From Bacilli bacterium (GTDB lineage Bacteria > Bacillota_I > Bacilli_A > RF39 > UBA660): a stretch of DNA of 64,000 nt. The stretch covers positions 1-64,000 of the forward strand of contig JAFRCK010000023.1 in assembly GCA_017404385.1 (NCBI GenBank), in the 5' to 3' direction. Below the pieces are notes generated by a model. The model was not told the origin of the DNA, made no database searches, and saw only the letters and a list, made by a program, of their open reading frames with translations. Positions 36,306-44,095 of this stretch are shown one piece after another. A program made the translations under genes and the position numbers. The first letter of the stretch is position 1. The number at the start of each line of letters is the position of its first letter.

Positions 36306-36346
36306 ACACATCCTACGGAGAATATTATAGTAGGAGGTGTTTTTTT
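36306..36346 (+). terminator. Hairpin between ftsW and comEA covering the comEA ribosome site
   Basis: ACACATCCTAC (36306-36316) pairs with GTAGGAGGTGT (36330-36340), with one mismatch, followed by seven T up to the comEA ATG at 36347. It works as an intrinsic terminator and also hides the AGGAGG of comEA inside its 3' arm. Confidence 0.75.
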
Positions 36347-36979
36347 ATGTATAAAAAATTAAAAACAATTAGTTTTATAGTCGCAATATTTATGTTTATT
36401 ATAACTATTTATTGTGCATTTGATAGTACGGATACTAATGCTAGAGAAAATGTTAATAATGAATATAGTGATACTGTGTATGCAGATGTTAAAGGGGCTG
36501 TTAATTCTCCTGGGGTATATGAACTTGATAAAGGAGCTAGAGTAATTGATATGATAAAAGCAGCAGGTGATTTAAGGGATGATGCCGATACTAGTATAAT
36601 TAATCTTTCAAAAGAAGTTAAAGATGGTATGTACATAATAATATATACTAAGGAGGAGATTAAGGCTTTTAAAGATAAAATAATTCCTTCAAAAAAAATA
36701 ATTAAAGAAATTGAAAATAAAATAATATGTCCTGATACTGATAATGATGCATGCATTACTTCAAATGATAAGGTTGATTTAAATGAAGGACTAGTAAATA
36801 TAAATGAAGCAAGTGAAGAAGAACTAACTTCTTTATCAGGAATAGGATCTAATAAGGCTAAAAAGATTATTGAATATAGAGGAACTAATCCATTTGAAAA
36901 AATAGAAGATATCAAGAATGTAGAAGGTATTGGAGATTCTTTATATGAAAAAATTAAAGATAGTATTACTACAGAATAG
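36347..36979 (+). CDS. comEA: Competence protein ComEA
   Basis: A membrane-anchored DNA receptor for transformation. It has 210 residues: a TM anchor (7-23), an SLBB-type domain with VYADVKGAVNSPGVYELDKG, DMIKAAGDL and IIYTKEEI, a linker, and a C-terminal helix-hairpin-helix domain (VNINEASEEELTSLSGIGSNKAKKIIEYR in outline; GIGSNKA and EGIGDSL are the hairpins). The DNA-binding domain hands DNA to ComEC. The ribosome site is inside a terminator-like hairpin (36306-36340), so its expression is probably controlled at that point. Its 3' end overlaps comEC by 35 bases. Confidence 0.92.
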   Translation: MYKKLKTISFIVAIFMFIITIYCAFDSTDTNARENVNNEYSDTVYADVKGAVNSPGVYELDKGARVIDMIKAAGDLRDDADTSIINLSKEVKDGMYIIIYTKEEIKAFKDKIIPSKKIIKEIENKIICPDTDNDACITSNDKVDLNEGLVNINEASEEELTSLSGIGSNKAKKIIEYRGTNPFEKIEDIKNVEGIGDSLYEKIKDSITTE

Positions 36980-38969
36980 ATATACTATACTTGTTTTACT
37001 ATCAGTTCTTTTTGCATTTATATTTTATGGTTCGTATCATTCTAAATTAAAAGGGAATGAAAAAGAAATTATTGGGTATATTAGAAAAATAACTATAGAT
37101 GGAGATAAACTATCTTTAATAATTAAAACAAAAGAAAATATGATTGTTAATTATTATTTTAAATCAGAAAAAGAAAAAGATAATCTTGATTTAGAGTTAA
37201 ATGATGAAGTAAAAGTAAGCGGTTCTATTAAAGAACCAAATAATAATACTGTTTTAAATACATTTAATTATAGAGATTATTTATATTCTAAAAAAATATT
37301 TTATATATTTAACGCAAAAAAAATAGGGCTTATTAATAAAAATAATAATATTTATTACTCAATTAAAAATCATATATTTAGTAAAACTAATAATTTATTA
37401 TCAAAAGAATACATAAATGCATTTATATTAGGTGATAAAACAGATATAAGTTCTAGTGAATATGAAATATATAAAAATTTGGGTATAATTCATATATTTA
37501 GCATATCAGGAATGCATATTTCTTTTATAATACTTATATTAAAAAGAATAAAAACTAATAATATTATAACAATTCTATTTTTGATTTTTTATTTATTGTT
37601 AATAGGACCACAGGTATCAGTTATAAGATCTATTTTTATGTTTATATTATCAGTTTTTATTAATAATATAAAAAAGATAGATTTATTAAAAATTTGTTTT
37701 TCAATTATGTTAATTATTAATCCATTATACTTATATGATATTGGTTTCATATTTACATTTATCATTACATATGGAATATATTATTTTAAAGATATATTAA
37801 ATAAAAATTATTTATTAAATTTAATAATAATATCTATAATAACTTTTTTATGTTCCTTACCAATTGTTATTAATACAAATTATAGTGTTAATGTATTATC
37901 TATATTAATAAATATAATATATATTCCAATATTTACATTTGTTATTTTCCCGTTAAGTATAATCACTTTTTTTGTACCAGTTTTTGATAGTGTTTTAGCT
38001 AATATCATGAATATATTTAAAAATATATCCTTCATAATTAATGAGTATACATCTACTATTTCTTTTTCTAAAATCCCAGTTTATTTTTATATTATTTATT
38101 ACGCATTGTTATTTAATAAAAATATTAGAGTTAAGATTATACTTATTATTTTGATTATTTTTTTCTATTTTTACAATTATTATCTATTTAATTCTTATAT
38201 ATATTATTTAGATGTAGGGCAAGGCGATAGTTCATTAATCAGAATTAATAATAAAAATGTATTAATAGATACTGGTGGTAAAACAGAATATGTTAAGGAA
38301 GAATGGCAAAAGAAAAAACACAACTACAATCTAATAGATAATAGTATTTTGTTTTTTAAATCTATTGGTATTAAAAAAATAGATTATCTTATATTAACTC
38401 ATGGAGACTACGACCATATGGGAGAAGCTATTAACTTAGTTAATAATTTTAAAGTAGATAAAGTTATATTCAATTGTGGAGAATACAATGATTTAGAAAA
38501 AGAATTAATTAAAGTATTGGATAAGAAAAGAATAAAATATTATTCATGTATTAAAGAATTAAATATAGATAATAACAAGTTGTATTTTTTACAAACTAAA
38601 GAATATGATAATGAGAATGATAATTCAAATGTTATTTATATAGAGCAAAACGGATATAAATTTATGTTTATGGGAGATGCATCAGTGACTACCGAAAAAG
38701 AAATAATGAATAAATATAATTTGCCTAATATAGATGTATTAAAAGTGGGACATCATGGATCTAAGACAAGTAGTGGTAAAGAGTTTATTAATGAAATTAA
38801 TCCTAAATACAGCATAATTAGTGTTGGAAAGAATAATAGGTATGGTCATCCAAATAAAGAAGTATTAGATAATTTAAATAATTCAAAAATATATAGGACA
38901 GATGAAAATGGCAGTATTATGTTTAAAATTAAAAATAATAAATTGAGGATTGATTATTGTGAACCATAA
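36945..38969 (+). CDS. comEC: Competence protein ComEC/Rec2
   Basis: Channel and nuclease for DNA uptake, 674 residues. It has an N-terminal OB-like domain (DUF4131), the competence transmembrane core with IHIFSISGMHISFI, and a C-terminal metallo-beta-lactamase domain: YYLDVGQGDSS, LIDTGG, LTHGDYDHMGEA (HxHxDH-type motif, here HGDYDH) and VGHHGSKTS. The frame can start at TTG 36930, but ATG 36945 with GGAG nine bases upstream is preferred. It overlaps comEA and ends before a promoter-like TATAAT. A decayed copy of part of the lactamase domain lies at 39498-39635. Confidence 0.92.
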   Translation: MKKLKIVLLQNRYTILVLLSVLFAFIFYGSYHSKLKGNEKEIIGYIRKITIDGDKLSLIIKTKENMIVNYYFKSEKEKDNLDLELNDEVKVSGSIKEPNNNTVLNTFNYRDYLYSKKIFYIFNAKKIGLINKNNNIYYSIKNHIFSKTNNLLSKEYINAFILGDKTDISSSEYEIYKNLGIIHIFSISGMHISFIILILKRIKTNNIITILFLIFYLLLIGPQVSVIRSIFMFILSVFINNIKKIDLLKICFSIMLIINPLYLYDIGFIFTFIITYGIYYFKDILNKNYLLNLIIISIITFLCSLPIVINTNYSVNVLSILINIIYIPIFTFVIFPLSIITFFVPVFDSVLANIMNIFKNISFIINEYTSTISFSKIPVYFYIIYYALLFNKNIRVKIILIILIIFFYFYNYYLFNSYIYYLDVGQGDSSLIRINNKNVLIDTGGKTEYVKEEWQKKKHNYNLIDNSILFFKSIGIKKIDYLILTHGDYDHMGEAINLVNNFKVDKVIFNCGEYNDLEKELIKVLDKKRIKYYSCIKELNIDNNKLYFLQTKEYDNENDNSNVIYIEQNGYKFMFMGDASVTTEKEIMNKYNLPNIDVLKVGHHGSKTSSGKEFINEINPKYSIISVGKNNRYGHPNKEVLDNLNNSKIYRTDENGSIMFKIKNNKLRIDYCEP

Positions 38970-39012
38970 ATATAAATATATGTGATATAATAATTATAGG
39001 AGTGTGATATAT

Positions 39013-39441
39013 ATGAAAAGTAAGCATATTTTGATATTAGTAGTGGTGTTATGTCTATTGGTATTTACTGGCTGTAACAAAAACGATAAAACTAAACTTA
39101 GAGATGGAGTTGATTATAAAATAAATGGTGAATTTACAGGTAAATATCTAGATATATCAAAAAGAGGGTATTATATAGATACTTTGAATCAACCTAATGC
39201 ACCATATCTTTATATCATATGCATGGGTCAAAAAAATACTGGAGGATATAGTTTAAAAGTTAAAGAAGTAAATTCAATTGATGGAAAAACTGAAATAATA
39301 GTAGAGGAAATTATTCCAGATAAAGGTGATAGTGTTACAATGGCAATTACTAATCCTACTATTATTGTAGAATTTTCAAAATATCAAGAAAACATTATAA
39401 TAAAAAACACAGAAGGTCAAATATTTGAAAAATTAAATTAA
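39013..39441 (+). CDS. PrcB-domain lipoprotein
   Basis: A 142-residue secreted lipoprotein with signal LVVVLCLLVFTGC, whose lipobox Cys is about residue 21, and a C-terminal beta domain with YLYIICMGQKNTGGYSLKVKEV. The MGQKNTGGYS core matches the PrcB C-terminal (PF14343) domain, found in proteins that regulate proteases. The function here is unknown. ATG 39013 is preferred over GTG 39004, which lies in the GGAGTGTG ribosome site. It lies right after comEC, with TATAAT near 38986. Confidence 0.78.
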   Translation: MKSKHILILVVVLCLLVFTGCNKNDKTKLRDGVDYKINGEFTGKYLDISKRGYYIDTLNQPNAPYLYIICMGQKNTGGYSLKVKEVNSIDGKTEIIVEEIIPDKGDSVTMAITNPTIIVEFSKYQENIIIKNTEGQIFEKLN

Positions 39442-39448
39442 ATTATAT

Positions 39449-39482
39449 AAAAAGAAATTACGATTTTGTAGTTTCTTTTTTT
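39449..39482 (+). terminator. Intrinsic terminator after the PrcB lipoprotein
   Basis: AAAGAAA and TTTCTTT close a longer loop with an inner TAC/GTA pairing, followed by T. Confidence 0.65.
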
Positions 39483-39497
39483 GATGTTTAAATTCGT

Positions 39498-39635
39498 ATG
39501 CATAAACGTATGTCACCACATGGAGACTTTGATCATATGGGTGAATCTGTTAATTTAGTTAATAATTTTAAAGTAGAAAAGGTAATCTTTAATTGTGGAC
39601 CATATAATGATTTTGAAAATGAATTAATTAAATAA
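39498..39635 (+). pseudogene. Decayed comEC metallo-lactamase fragment
   Basis: The frame from ATG 39498 to TAA 39633-39635 encodes 45 residues that match the ComEC segment around HGDYDHMGEAINLVNNF, here HGDFDHMGESVNLVNNF, and NCGEYNDLEKELIK, here NCGPYNDFENELIK. It ends where the comEC frame continues. No ribosome site fits the start. The DNA differs mostly at silent or mild positions, so it is an old partial duplicate of comEC, or a remnant of a second copy. The rest of this 327-base gap (39442-39768) is simple AT-rich sequence, including ATAA repeats near 39658-39676, plus the next gene's signals. Confidence 0.82.
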
Positions 39636-39768
39636 TTAAACAAATAAAAACAAATTAAATAAATAAATAAATAAAATATTTAATACTAAAAAAAATTATT
39701 TGATTTTAAAAAGACTTTTCTAATTATGAAAAATATGATATATTTATAATAGAAAGAGAGGTGTAACG

Positions 39769-40227
39769 ATGACAAAGAGAAAAGTATTTAGTATTATTGG
39801 GTTAGTTTTAACAGTTTATTTAATTGTAAATATGTTTTTACCATTATTAAAGAGCGATTATACATCGTTGTCAACATGGGAATATTTTGATAAGAATGAC
39901 GCTATGCATGTTAATATTATAATTCTAGTTGAATTAATAGTAGCAGCTTTATTCTTTATTTTACAACTATGTGGAGCAATAAAAAATGCTACTTTTTCAT
40001 TATTTGTAATAGGATTTTATGTAACATATTTCGATTTAATTTATTTTATTACATTTGCTAAAAACGATTATCTTCAATATTCATCATTTGGATTCTGGTT
40101 AGGATTTGTTATGTCTATAGTTTTATTCGTAGTTACAGCAATAGGATCTGTAGTAAGTAATGAAAAAAAATATGTAGCTGGTCCAGTTCAATATGATCCA
40201 ACTACAGGACAACCAATTAATCAATAA
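39769..40227 (+). CDS. Hypothetical four-helix membrane protein
   Basis: A 152-residue protein with four transmembrane segments at about residues 8-28, 48-68, 76-95 and 105-128, and a C-terminal tail GPVQYDPTTGQPINQ. The tail resembles those of other small uncharacterised Bacillota membrane proteins, but I cannot name a family. AGAGAGGTG precedes the ATG and a clear hairpin terminator follows. It is convergent with lexA. Confidence 0.72.
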   Translation: MTKRKVFSIIGLVLTVYLIVNMFLPLLKSDYTSLSTWEYFDKNDAMHVNIIILVELIVAALFFILQLCGAIKNATFSLFVIGFYVTYFDLIYFITFAKNDYLQYSSFGFWLGFVMSIVLFVVTAIGSVVSNEKKYVAGPVQYDPTTGQPINQ

Positions 40228-40234
40228 TACTAAA

Positions 40235-40265
40235 AAAAATATGTGTTAAAACACACATATTTTTA
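40235..40265 (+). terminator. Intrinsic terminator
   Basis: AAAAATATGTGT and ACACATATTTTT pair around a TAAAACAC loop. Confidence 0.85.
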
Positions 40266-40290
40266 TTTTGTTTGCATATACTATTATTGT

Positions 40291-40308
40291 ACACAATAAT
40301 TATTGTGT
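40291..40308. repeat. Perfect 18-base palindrome
   Basis: ACACAATAATTATTGTGT equals its own reverse complement. It lies between the terminators of two convergent genes. A protein site or an extra hairpin is possible; no gene start is near. Confidence 0.4.
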
Positions 40309-40318
40309 TTATATAGAT

Positions 40319-40347
40319 AAAAGGAACTAAGATAATAGTTCCTTTTT
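40319..40347 (-). terminator. Intrinsic terminator of lexA
   Basis: AAAAGGAACTA and TAGTTCCTTTTT pair; it can act in both directions. Confidence 0.78.
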
Positions 40348-40957
40348 ATATTTTTCTATATAAACCAATTGCTTTTCCAATTATATAAACTTTGTCTAGT
40401 ATAATTGGATTCATAGTATCATTTTCAGGTTGTAATCTAAAATATCCATCTTCTTTATAGAAAGTTTTAAGCGTTACTTCATTGTCTTCAGTCATAGCAA
40501 CAACAATTTCACCGTTTCTAGCTGTAGATTCCTTTTGTACTATAACTATATCTCCATCATGAATACCAGCATTAATCATAGATGTTCCTTGTACTCTTAA
40601 AGTGAATACTTCTTTCTTTGGTGGAATTAAATATGCAGGTAATGCAAAAAATTCATCTGGCATTTCAATTGCTTCAATAGGAGAACCAGCTGTTACTTTA
40701 CCTAATAGTGGAACATCGACTATTTGCTTTTCTTCATATTCGTTGTCTACAAGAAGTTCAATAGCTCTATTTTTAGAATCTCCTCTTTTAATATATCCTT
40801 TTTCTTCTAGTGTATCAAGATGAACTTGTACGGTAGCAGGTGAAGATAATCCCATAGCTTTACCAATTTCTCTAACAGTAGGTGGGTATCCATTAGCTGC
40901 TATACTTTGCTTTAAAAAATCAAGTACATTTTGTTGCTTTGAAGTTAATTTTTCCAT
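40346..40957 (-). CDS. lexA: SOS repressor LexA
   Basis: Represses DNA-damage genes and cleaves itself when RecA filaments form. The 203-residue protein has an N-terminal winged helix (TVREIGKAMGLSSPATVQVHL), the cleavage bond Ala90-Gly91 in KVTAGSP, the catalytic Ser126 in GTSM and Lys164 in TLKTFY. ATG at 40957 follows AGGAGG; longer frames up to 41008 run through the promoter and operator, so they are not used. It is divergent from a small gene that shares the LexA operators, and it is autoregulated through the box at 41006-41019. Confidence 0.95.
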   Translation of the reverse strand: MEKLTSKQQNVLDFLKQSIAANGYPPTVREIGKAMGLSSPATVQVHLDTLEEKGYIKRGDSKNRAIELLVDNEYEEKQIVDVPLLGKVTAGSPIEAIEMPDEFFALPAYLIPPKKEVFTLRVQGTSMINAGIHDGDIVIVQKESTARNGEIVVAMTEDNEVTLKTFYKEDGYFRLQPENDTMNPIILDKVYIIGKAIGLYRKI

Positions 40958-40979
40958 TTTTATCCTCCTAACTAAATTA

Positions 40980-41008
40980 ATAATAACACAAAAAATGTAA
41001 AATGTCAA
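40980..41008 (-). promoter_or_regulatory. lexA promoter
   Basis: On the minus strand, TTGACA (41003-41008) and TATTAT (40980-40985) are 17 bases apart. The first LexA box overlaps its -35. Confidence 0.75.
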
Positions 41009-41019
41009 ACAATTGTTCG
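41006..41019. promoter_or_regulatory. LexA operator (SOS box 1)
   Basis: CAAACAATTGTTCG matches the Bacillota SOS box CGAACNNNNGTTCG at all but one flanking base (A for G). It overlaps the lexA -35 box, fitting autoregulation. Confidence 0.85.
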
Positions 41020-41027
41020 AAAAATAA

Positions 41028-41056
41028 TTGACGCAAACAAGTGTTCGTAGTAAGAT
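41028..41056 (+). promoter_or_regulatory. Promoter of the SOS micro-gene
   Basis: TTGACG (41028-41033) and TAAGAT (41051-41056) are 17 bases apart. The second LexA box fills the spacer between them. Confidence 0.8.
41034..41047. promoter_or_regulatory. LexA operator (SOS box 2)
   Basis: CAAACAAGTGTTCG follows CGAACNNNNGTTCG with one difference. It lies exactly between the -35 and -10 of the plus-strand promoter, a position that blocks RNA polymerase. Confidence 0.85.
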
Positions 41057-41076
41057 TAAATCATGAGGTGAGTAGT

Positions 41077-41220
41077 ATGAATAAATTATTTAAAATTGTA
41101 ACTATTTATATAATAGGAATTGTTTGTGTTTTTACTTTAATTTGGAGAGTTAATACTATTGATGAACATAGTAATAAAATTGTATGTGCAGAAGATACGA
41201 AGGTTGTTTGCAATAATTAG
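41077..41220 (+). CDS. SOS-regulated small membrane protein, SosA/YneA-position
   Basis: A 47-residue protein: short basic head MNKLFK, one transmembrane helix (about residues 6-23, IVTIYIIGIVCVFTLIW) and a short extracytoplasmic tail with two Cys. Its promoter carries a LexA box in the spacer and it is divergent from lexA. Genes in this position in Bacillus (yneA) and Staphylococcus (sosA) encode membrane-anchored division inhibitors; YneA has a LysM domain, but this protein does not. GAGGTG precedes the ATG. A DNA-damage checkpoint role is inferred from position and regulation; direct homology is not visible. Confidence 0.75.
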   Translation: MNKLFKIVTIYIIGIVCVFTLIWRVNTIDEHSNKIVCAEDTKVVCNN

Positions 41221-41246
41221 ACTATTGTTTAATAGTTTTTTTATTT
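41221..41246 (+). terminator. Intrinsic terminator of the SOS micro-gene
   Basis: ACTATT-GTTT-AATAGT stem followed by a T run. Confidence 0.82.
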
Positions 41247-41310
41247 TTTTCTTTTATTATTTCTTTTTTTTTGTTATAATTAATAATGAATAATAAGGGT
41301 GTGAAAGAAT

Positions 41311-43302
41311 ATGGATCAAAAAGCAATAAATGTTATTAGGAATTTAGCTCTAGATATAATGCAAAATTCAGGTGCTGGGCACCCAGGGATAACTATGAGT
41401 TCCGCTCCTATTTTATATACACTTTTTACTAAAAATCTTAATATTAATCCGGCAGTAACAGATTGGATAAACAGAGATAGATTTGTTATGTCTGCAGGAC
41501 ATGGTTCTGAACTTTTGTATGCAACTATGTTTTTATGTGGATATTCATTAATGCTTGATGATCTTAAACAATATAGAAAATATGATAGTAAAACCCCAGG
41601 ACATCCAACATTAGGTATTACTCCAGGAGTGGACTTGACTACAGGTTTATCTGGTGAAGGATTAGCAACTGCTGTTGGTATGGCTCTTGCTGAAAAAATA
41701 TATGAAAGCAAATATAACTATAAAAGTAAAGGTTTATTTGATAAAGTAAAATTAGGCAAACTATTTGATTATTATACTTATGTTTTAGTTGGTGATGGCG
41801 ATCTAATGGAAGGTGTTTCTTATGAAGCAGCTTCATTTGCTGGCACATATGGACTTAGTAAACTAATTGTTTTATATGATGCAAATAATGTTAGTGTTGA
41901 TGGAAGTTTATCTAAAACATTTACAGAAGATGTTTTATCCAGATTTTCATCTTTAGGATGGGATACTCATTTAGTTAAAAATGGTAATTCAGTTGGTGAA
42001 ATTGATAGAGCTATTAAAAAAGCAAAACAAACAACTAAGCCATCTATTATTAAAATAAATACTGTATTAGGTGATGGTTTGAAAAATCAGGGCGATAGTA
42101 TTTTACACAATAAACCTTTATCAAAAGAGGTATTAAATGAATATAAAGAAAAAATAGGTGCTGGACAAATACCGTTTACAGTTTTAAAAGAACCAGCTTC
42201 TTATATTAGAGAACAAGTTGTTAATAAAGGTATAAAGACATATGATTATTGGCGCAATTTGTATGAAGAATATAAAAAGATATTAGAACCAGTACAGTTA
42301 AAAGAAATTGAAAATATAAATATTAATAGTTTTTCATATGATATGAGTAAATTAGATTTAAATATAGATTATGAAAATAAAGAACTTCTTAGAGATAGTA
42401 ATCATAGAGTAATGAATATAATTGCCTCTAATTTATATAGTTTTATTGGAGGTAGTGCAGATTTAACTAGATCAACTAGAGTTTATTTAGATAATATGGG
42501 TGATTTATCCGCAACAAATCTAAGCGGAAGAAATATCTCGTTTGGAGTTAGAGAACATTTAATGGGAGCAGTTTTAAATGGTTTAGCTATTTCAGGATTT
42601 AGACCATTTGGTTCAACTTATATGGCTTTTTCAGATTATCTTAAACCATCTATTAGAATGAGTGCATTAATGAATTTACCTGTTACTTATATACTTACTC
42701 ATGATTCAATTACTATAGGTAGTGAAGGACCAACTCATCAACCAGTTGAACAATTAGCTACGTTAAGAGCTATTCCTAATCTTTATGTATTTAGACCTGC
42801 TGATATAAAAGAAGTACTTGGTGTTTGGAATGTTATTGTTAATAATAAAATTCCATCTGTCATATCACTTCCTAAAACTGAAATAAAAGCAGAACAAGGA
42901 ACAAGTGTAGGAGAAGTAATTAAAGGTGCTTATATAGCAGGTAGGGAACAGGCTATAGTTAATGCAGTAATAATAGCAACAGGCGCAGAAGTACAAGTTG
43001 CTAAATCTATACAAGTTAAATTATTACATGAAGGAATAGATGTTAGAATAATTAGTATGCCATGTATGGAGTTATTTAATGTTCAATCACCATCATATAA
43101 AAGTGAATTATTTCCAGAGGGAGTACCAATATTTGTTATAGAATTTGCTTCAAGTTATGGTTGGGAAAAATTTGTTCCAAGTTCAGATTATTTATTTACA
43201 CTTGATAGATTTGGTGTAAGTGCATCTAAAGATGATGTTTTAAAATACTGTGGTTTGGATTCAGAAACAATTATAGAAAAAATAAAAAGTTTACTTAAGT
43301 AA
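41311..43302 (+). CDS. tkt: Transketolase
   Basis: Thiamine-diphosphate enzyme of the pentose phosphate pathway, 663 residues. The start has SGAGHPGITMSSAPILYTLF, the cofactor-binding motif GDGDLMEG-x-YEAASFAG at about residue 165 and the pyrimidine-domain block FGVREHLMGA. HDSITIGSEGPTHQPVEQLA is a signature of transketolase rather than DXS. The gene lies in the lexA-yneA-tkt-sirA order of Bacillus. The ribosome site is AAGGGTG. A few family positions differ (for instance GVDLTTGLSGEGLA for the usual GPLGQG), so it is a diverged member, but complete. Confidence 0.9.
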   Translation: MDQKAINVIRNLALDIMQNSGAGHPGITMSSAPILYTLFTKNLNINPAVTDWINRDRFVMSAGHGSELLYATMFLCGYSLMLDDLKQYRKYDSKTPGHPTLGITPGVDLTTGLSGEGLATAVGMALAEKIYESKYNYKSKGLFDKVKLGKLFDYYTYVLVGDGDLMEGVSYEAASFAGTYGLSKLIVLYDANNVSVDGSLSKTFTEDVLSRFSSLGWDTHLVKNGNSVGEIDRAIKKAKQTTKPSIIKINTVLGDGLKNQGDSILHNKPLSKEVLNEYKEKIGAGQIPFTVLKEPASYIREQVVNKGIKTYDYWRNLYEEYKKILEPVQLKEIENININSFSYDMSKLDLNIDYENKELLRDSNHRVMNIIASNLYSFIGGSADLTRSTRVYLDNMGDLSATNLSGRNISFGVREHLMGAVLNGLAISGFRPFGSTYMAFSDYLKPSIRMSALMNLPVTYILTHDSITIGSEGPTHQPVEQLATLRAIPNLYVFRPADIKEVLGVWNVIVNNKIPSVISLPKTEIKAEQGTSVGEVIKGAYIAGREQAIVNAVIIATGAEVQVAKSIQVKLLHEGIDVRIISMPCMELFNVQSPSYKSELFPEGVPIFVIEFASSYGWEKFVPSSDYLFTLDRFGVSASKDDVLKYCGLDSETIIEKIKSLLK

Positions 43303-43310
43303 ACTTTTTT
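43284..43310 (+). terminator. Intrinsic terminator after tkt
   Basis: AAAAAGTTTACTTAAGTAAACTTTTT is a full palindrome followed by T. Confidence 0.87.
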
Positions 43311-43357
43311 TGACAATTTTTTTTTATAATTAACTATATAATAAAATAGGTGATTAT

Positions 43358-43783
43358 ATGAGAACATTTTATATATTTAAAATAAATACTATATTAAATC
43401 CTATTTATAAAACAAATAAAACTGCTGTTTTTAAGATATTATCTAATATTAATAAATATAGTTCTAAAGAATATAAGCTAGCTAAGAGAATATATCATAA
43501 GATAATTATTCCTATTGATAAAGATAAAATAAATAATTACATTTTAAATATGCATTTAAATGATATTTATTATAAAAAAGAATTAAATAAACATATATTA
43601 GATTCTTCTTTAGAAAAAAGTGTTTTAATAATTAATAATACTTATATTAAGATACAAACTTCAAATAATATATCTTCGTTTTTTAAAGATTTAATACCAA
43701 TTTGTAATGATATGTTTTGTATTGACTTTAAATCAATTGATTATTTTTATTTAAAAGATTTAGGGTCAAAAGTCCTTGTATAA
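43358..43783 (+). CDS. sirA: SirA-like inhibitor of replication initiation
   Basis: A 141-residue protein. RTFYIFKINTILNPIYKTN at the start and the C-terminal FFKDLIPICNDMFCIDFKSIDYFYLKD resemble SirA (YneE), which binds DnaA domain I at the start of sporulation and blocks new rounds of replication. It lies between tkt and yneF exactly as in Bacillus. The middle is divergent and Lys/Ile-rich. AGGTGA gives a good start; TTGACA at 43310-43315, in the tkt terminator, may be part of its promoter. SirA is the best call but depends on synteny plus weak similarity. Confidence 0.78.
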   Translation: MRTFYIFKINTILNPIYKTNKTAVFKILSNINKYSSKEYKLAKRIYHKIIIPIDKDKINNYILNMHLNDIYYKKELNKHILDSSLEKSVLIINNTYIKIQTSNNISSFFKDLIPICNDMFCIDFKSIDYFYLKDLGSKVLV

Positions 43784-43828
43784 ATCTATATTTTTTATTA
43801 TAATATTATTGTTAAGGAGGAATGAGAT

Positions 43829-44044
43829 ATGTCTTTAGGTCATGATATATTAATGATTGTAATAGGATTAATTCCAGGTTTAATTATTGGATTCTTTATA
43901 TCAAAAACAGTTATGAAAAAATATTTACAAAAGAATCCACCAATTAATGAACAAATGATAAAAATAATGATGAGTCAAATGGGTAGAACACCAACTCAAA
44001 AACAAATTAATCAAATGATGAAAGCAATGAATAATGCAAAATAA
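43829..44044 (+). CDS. yneF: UPF0154-family protein YneF
   Basis: A 71-residue membrane protein: one transmembrane helix (about 9-28, IVIGLIPGLIIGFFISKTVM) and a cytoplasmic tail KKYLQKNPPINEQMIKIMMSQMGRTPTQKQINQMM in outline, of which NPPINE and MGRTPTQKQINQMM are the UPF0154 hallmarks. The gene order sirA-yneF supports the name. The function is unknown. AGGAGG precedes its ATG and a strong terminator follows. Confidence 0.9.
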   Translation: MSLGHDILMIVIGLIPGLIIGFFISKTVMKKYLQKNPPINEQMIKIMMSQMGRTPTQKQINQMMKAMNNAK

Positions 44045-44067
44045 AAATACCATATTGGTATTTTTTT
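44043..44067 (+). terminator. Intrinsic terminator after yneF
   Basis: AAAAATACCATATTGGTATTTTTTT pairs throughout. Confidence 0.85.
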
Positions 44068-44095
44068 GATATAATAAAAAGGTAAGAGGTGCTTT

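Noticed and set aside
40291-40308. Palindrome as an attachment or integration site
   Set aside because: No integrase, direct repeats or tRNA gene lies nearby.
41316-41848. Two minus-strand ORFs inside tkt
   Set aside because: They mirror the transketolase codons; no start signals are seen.
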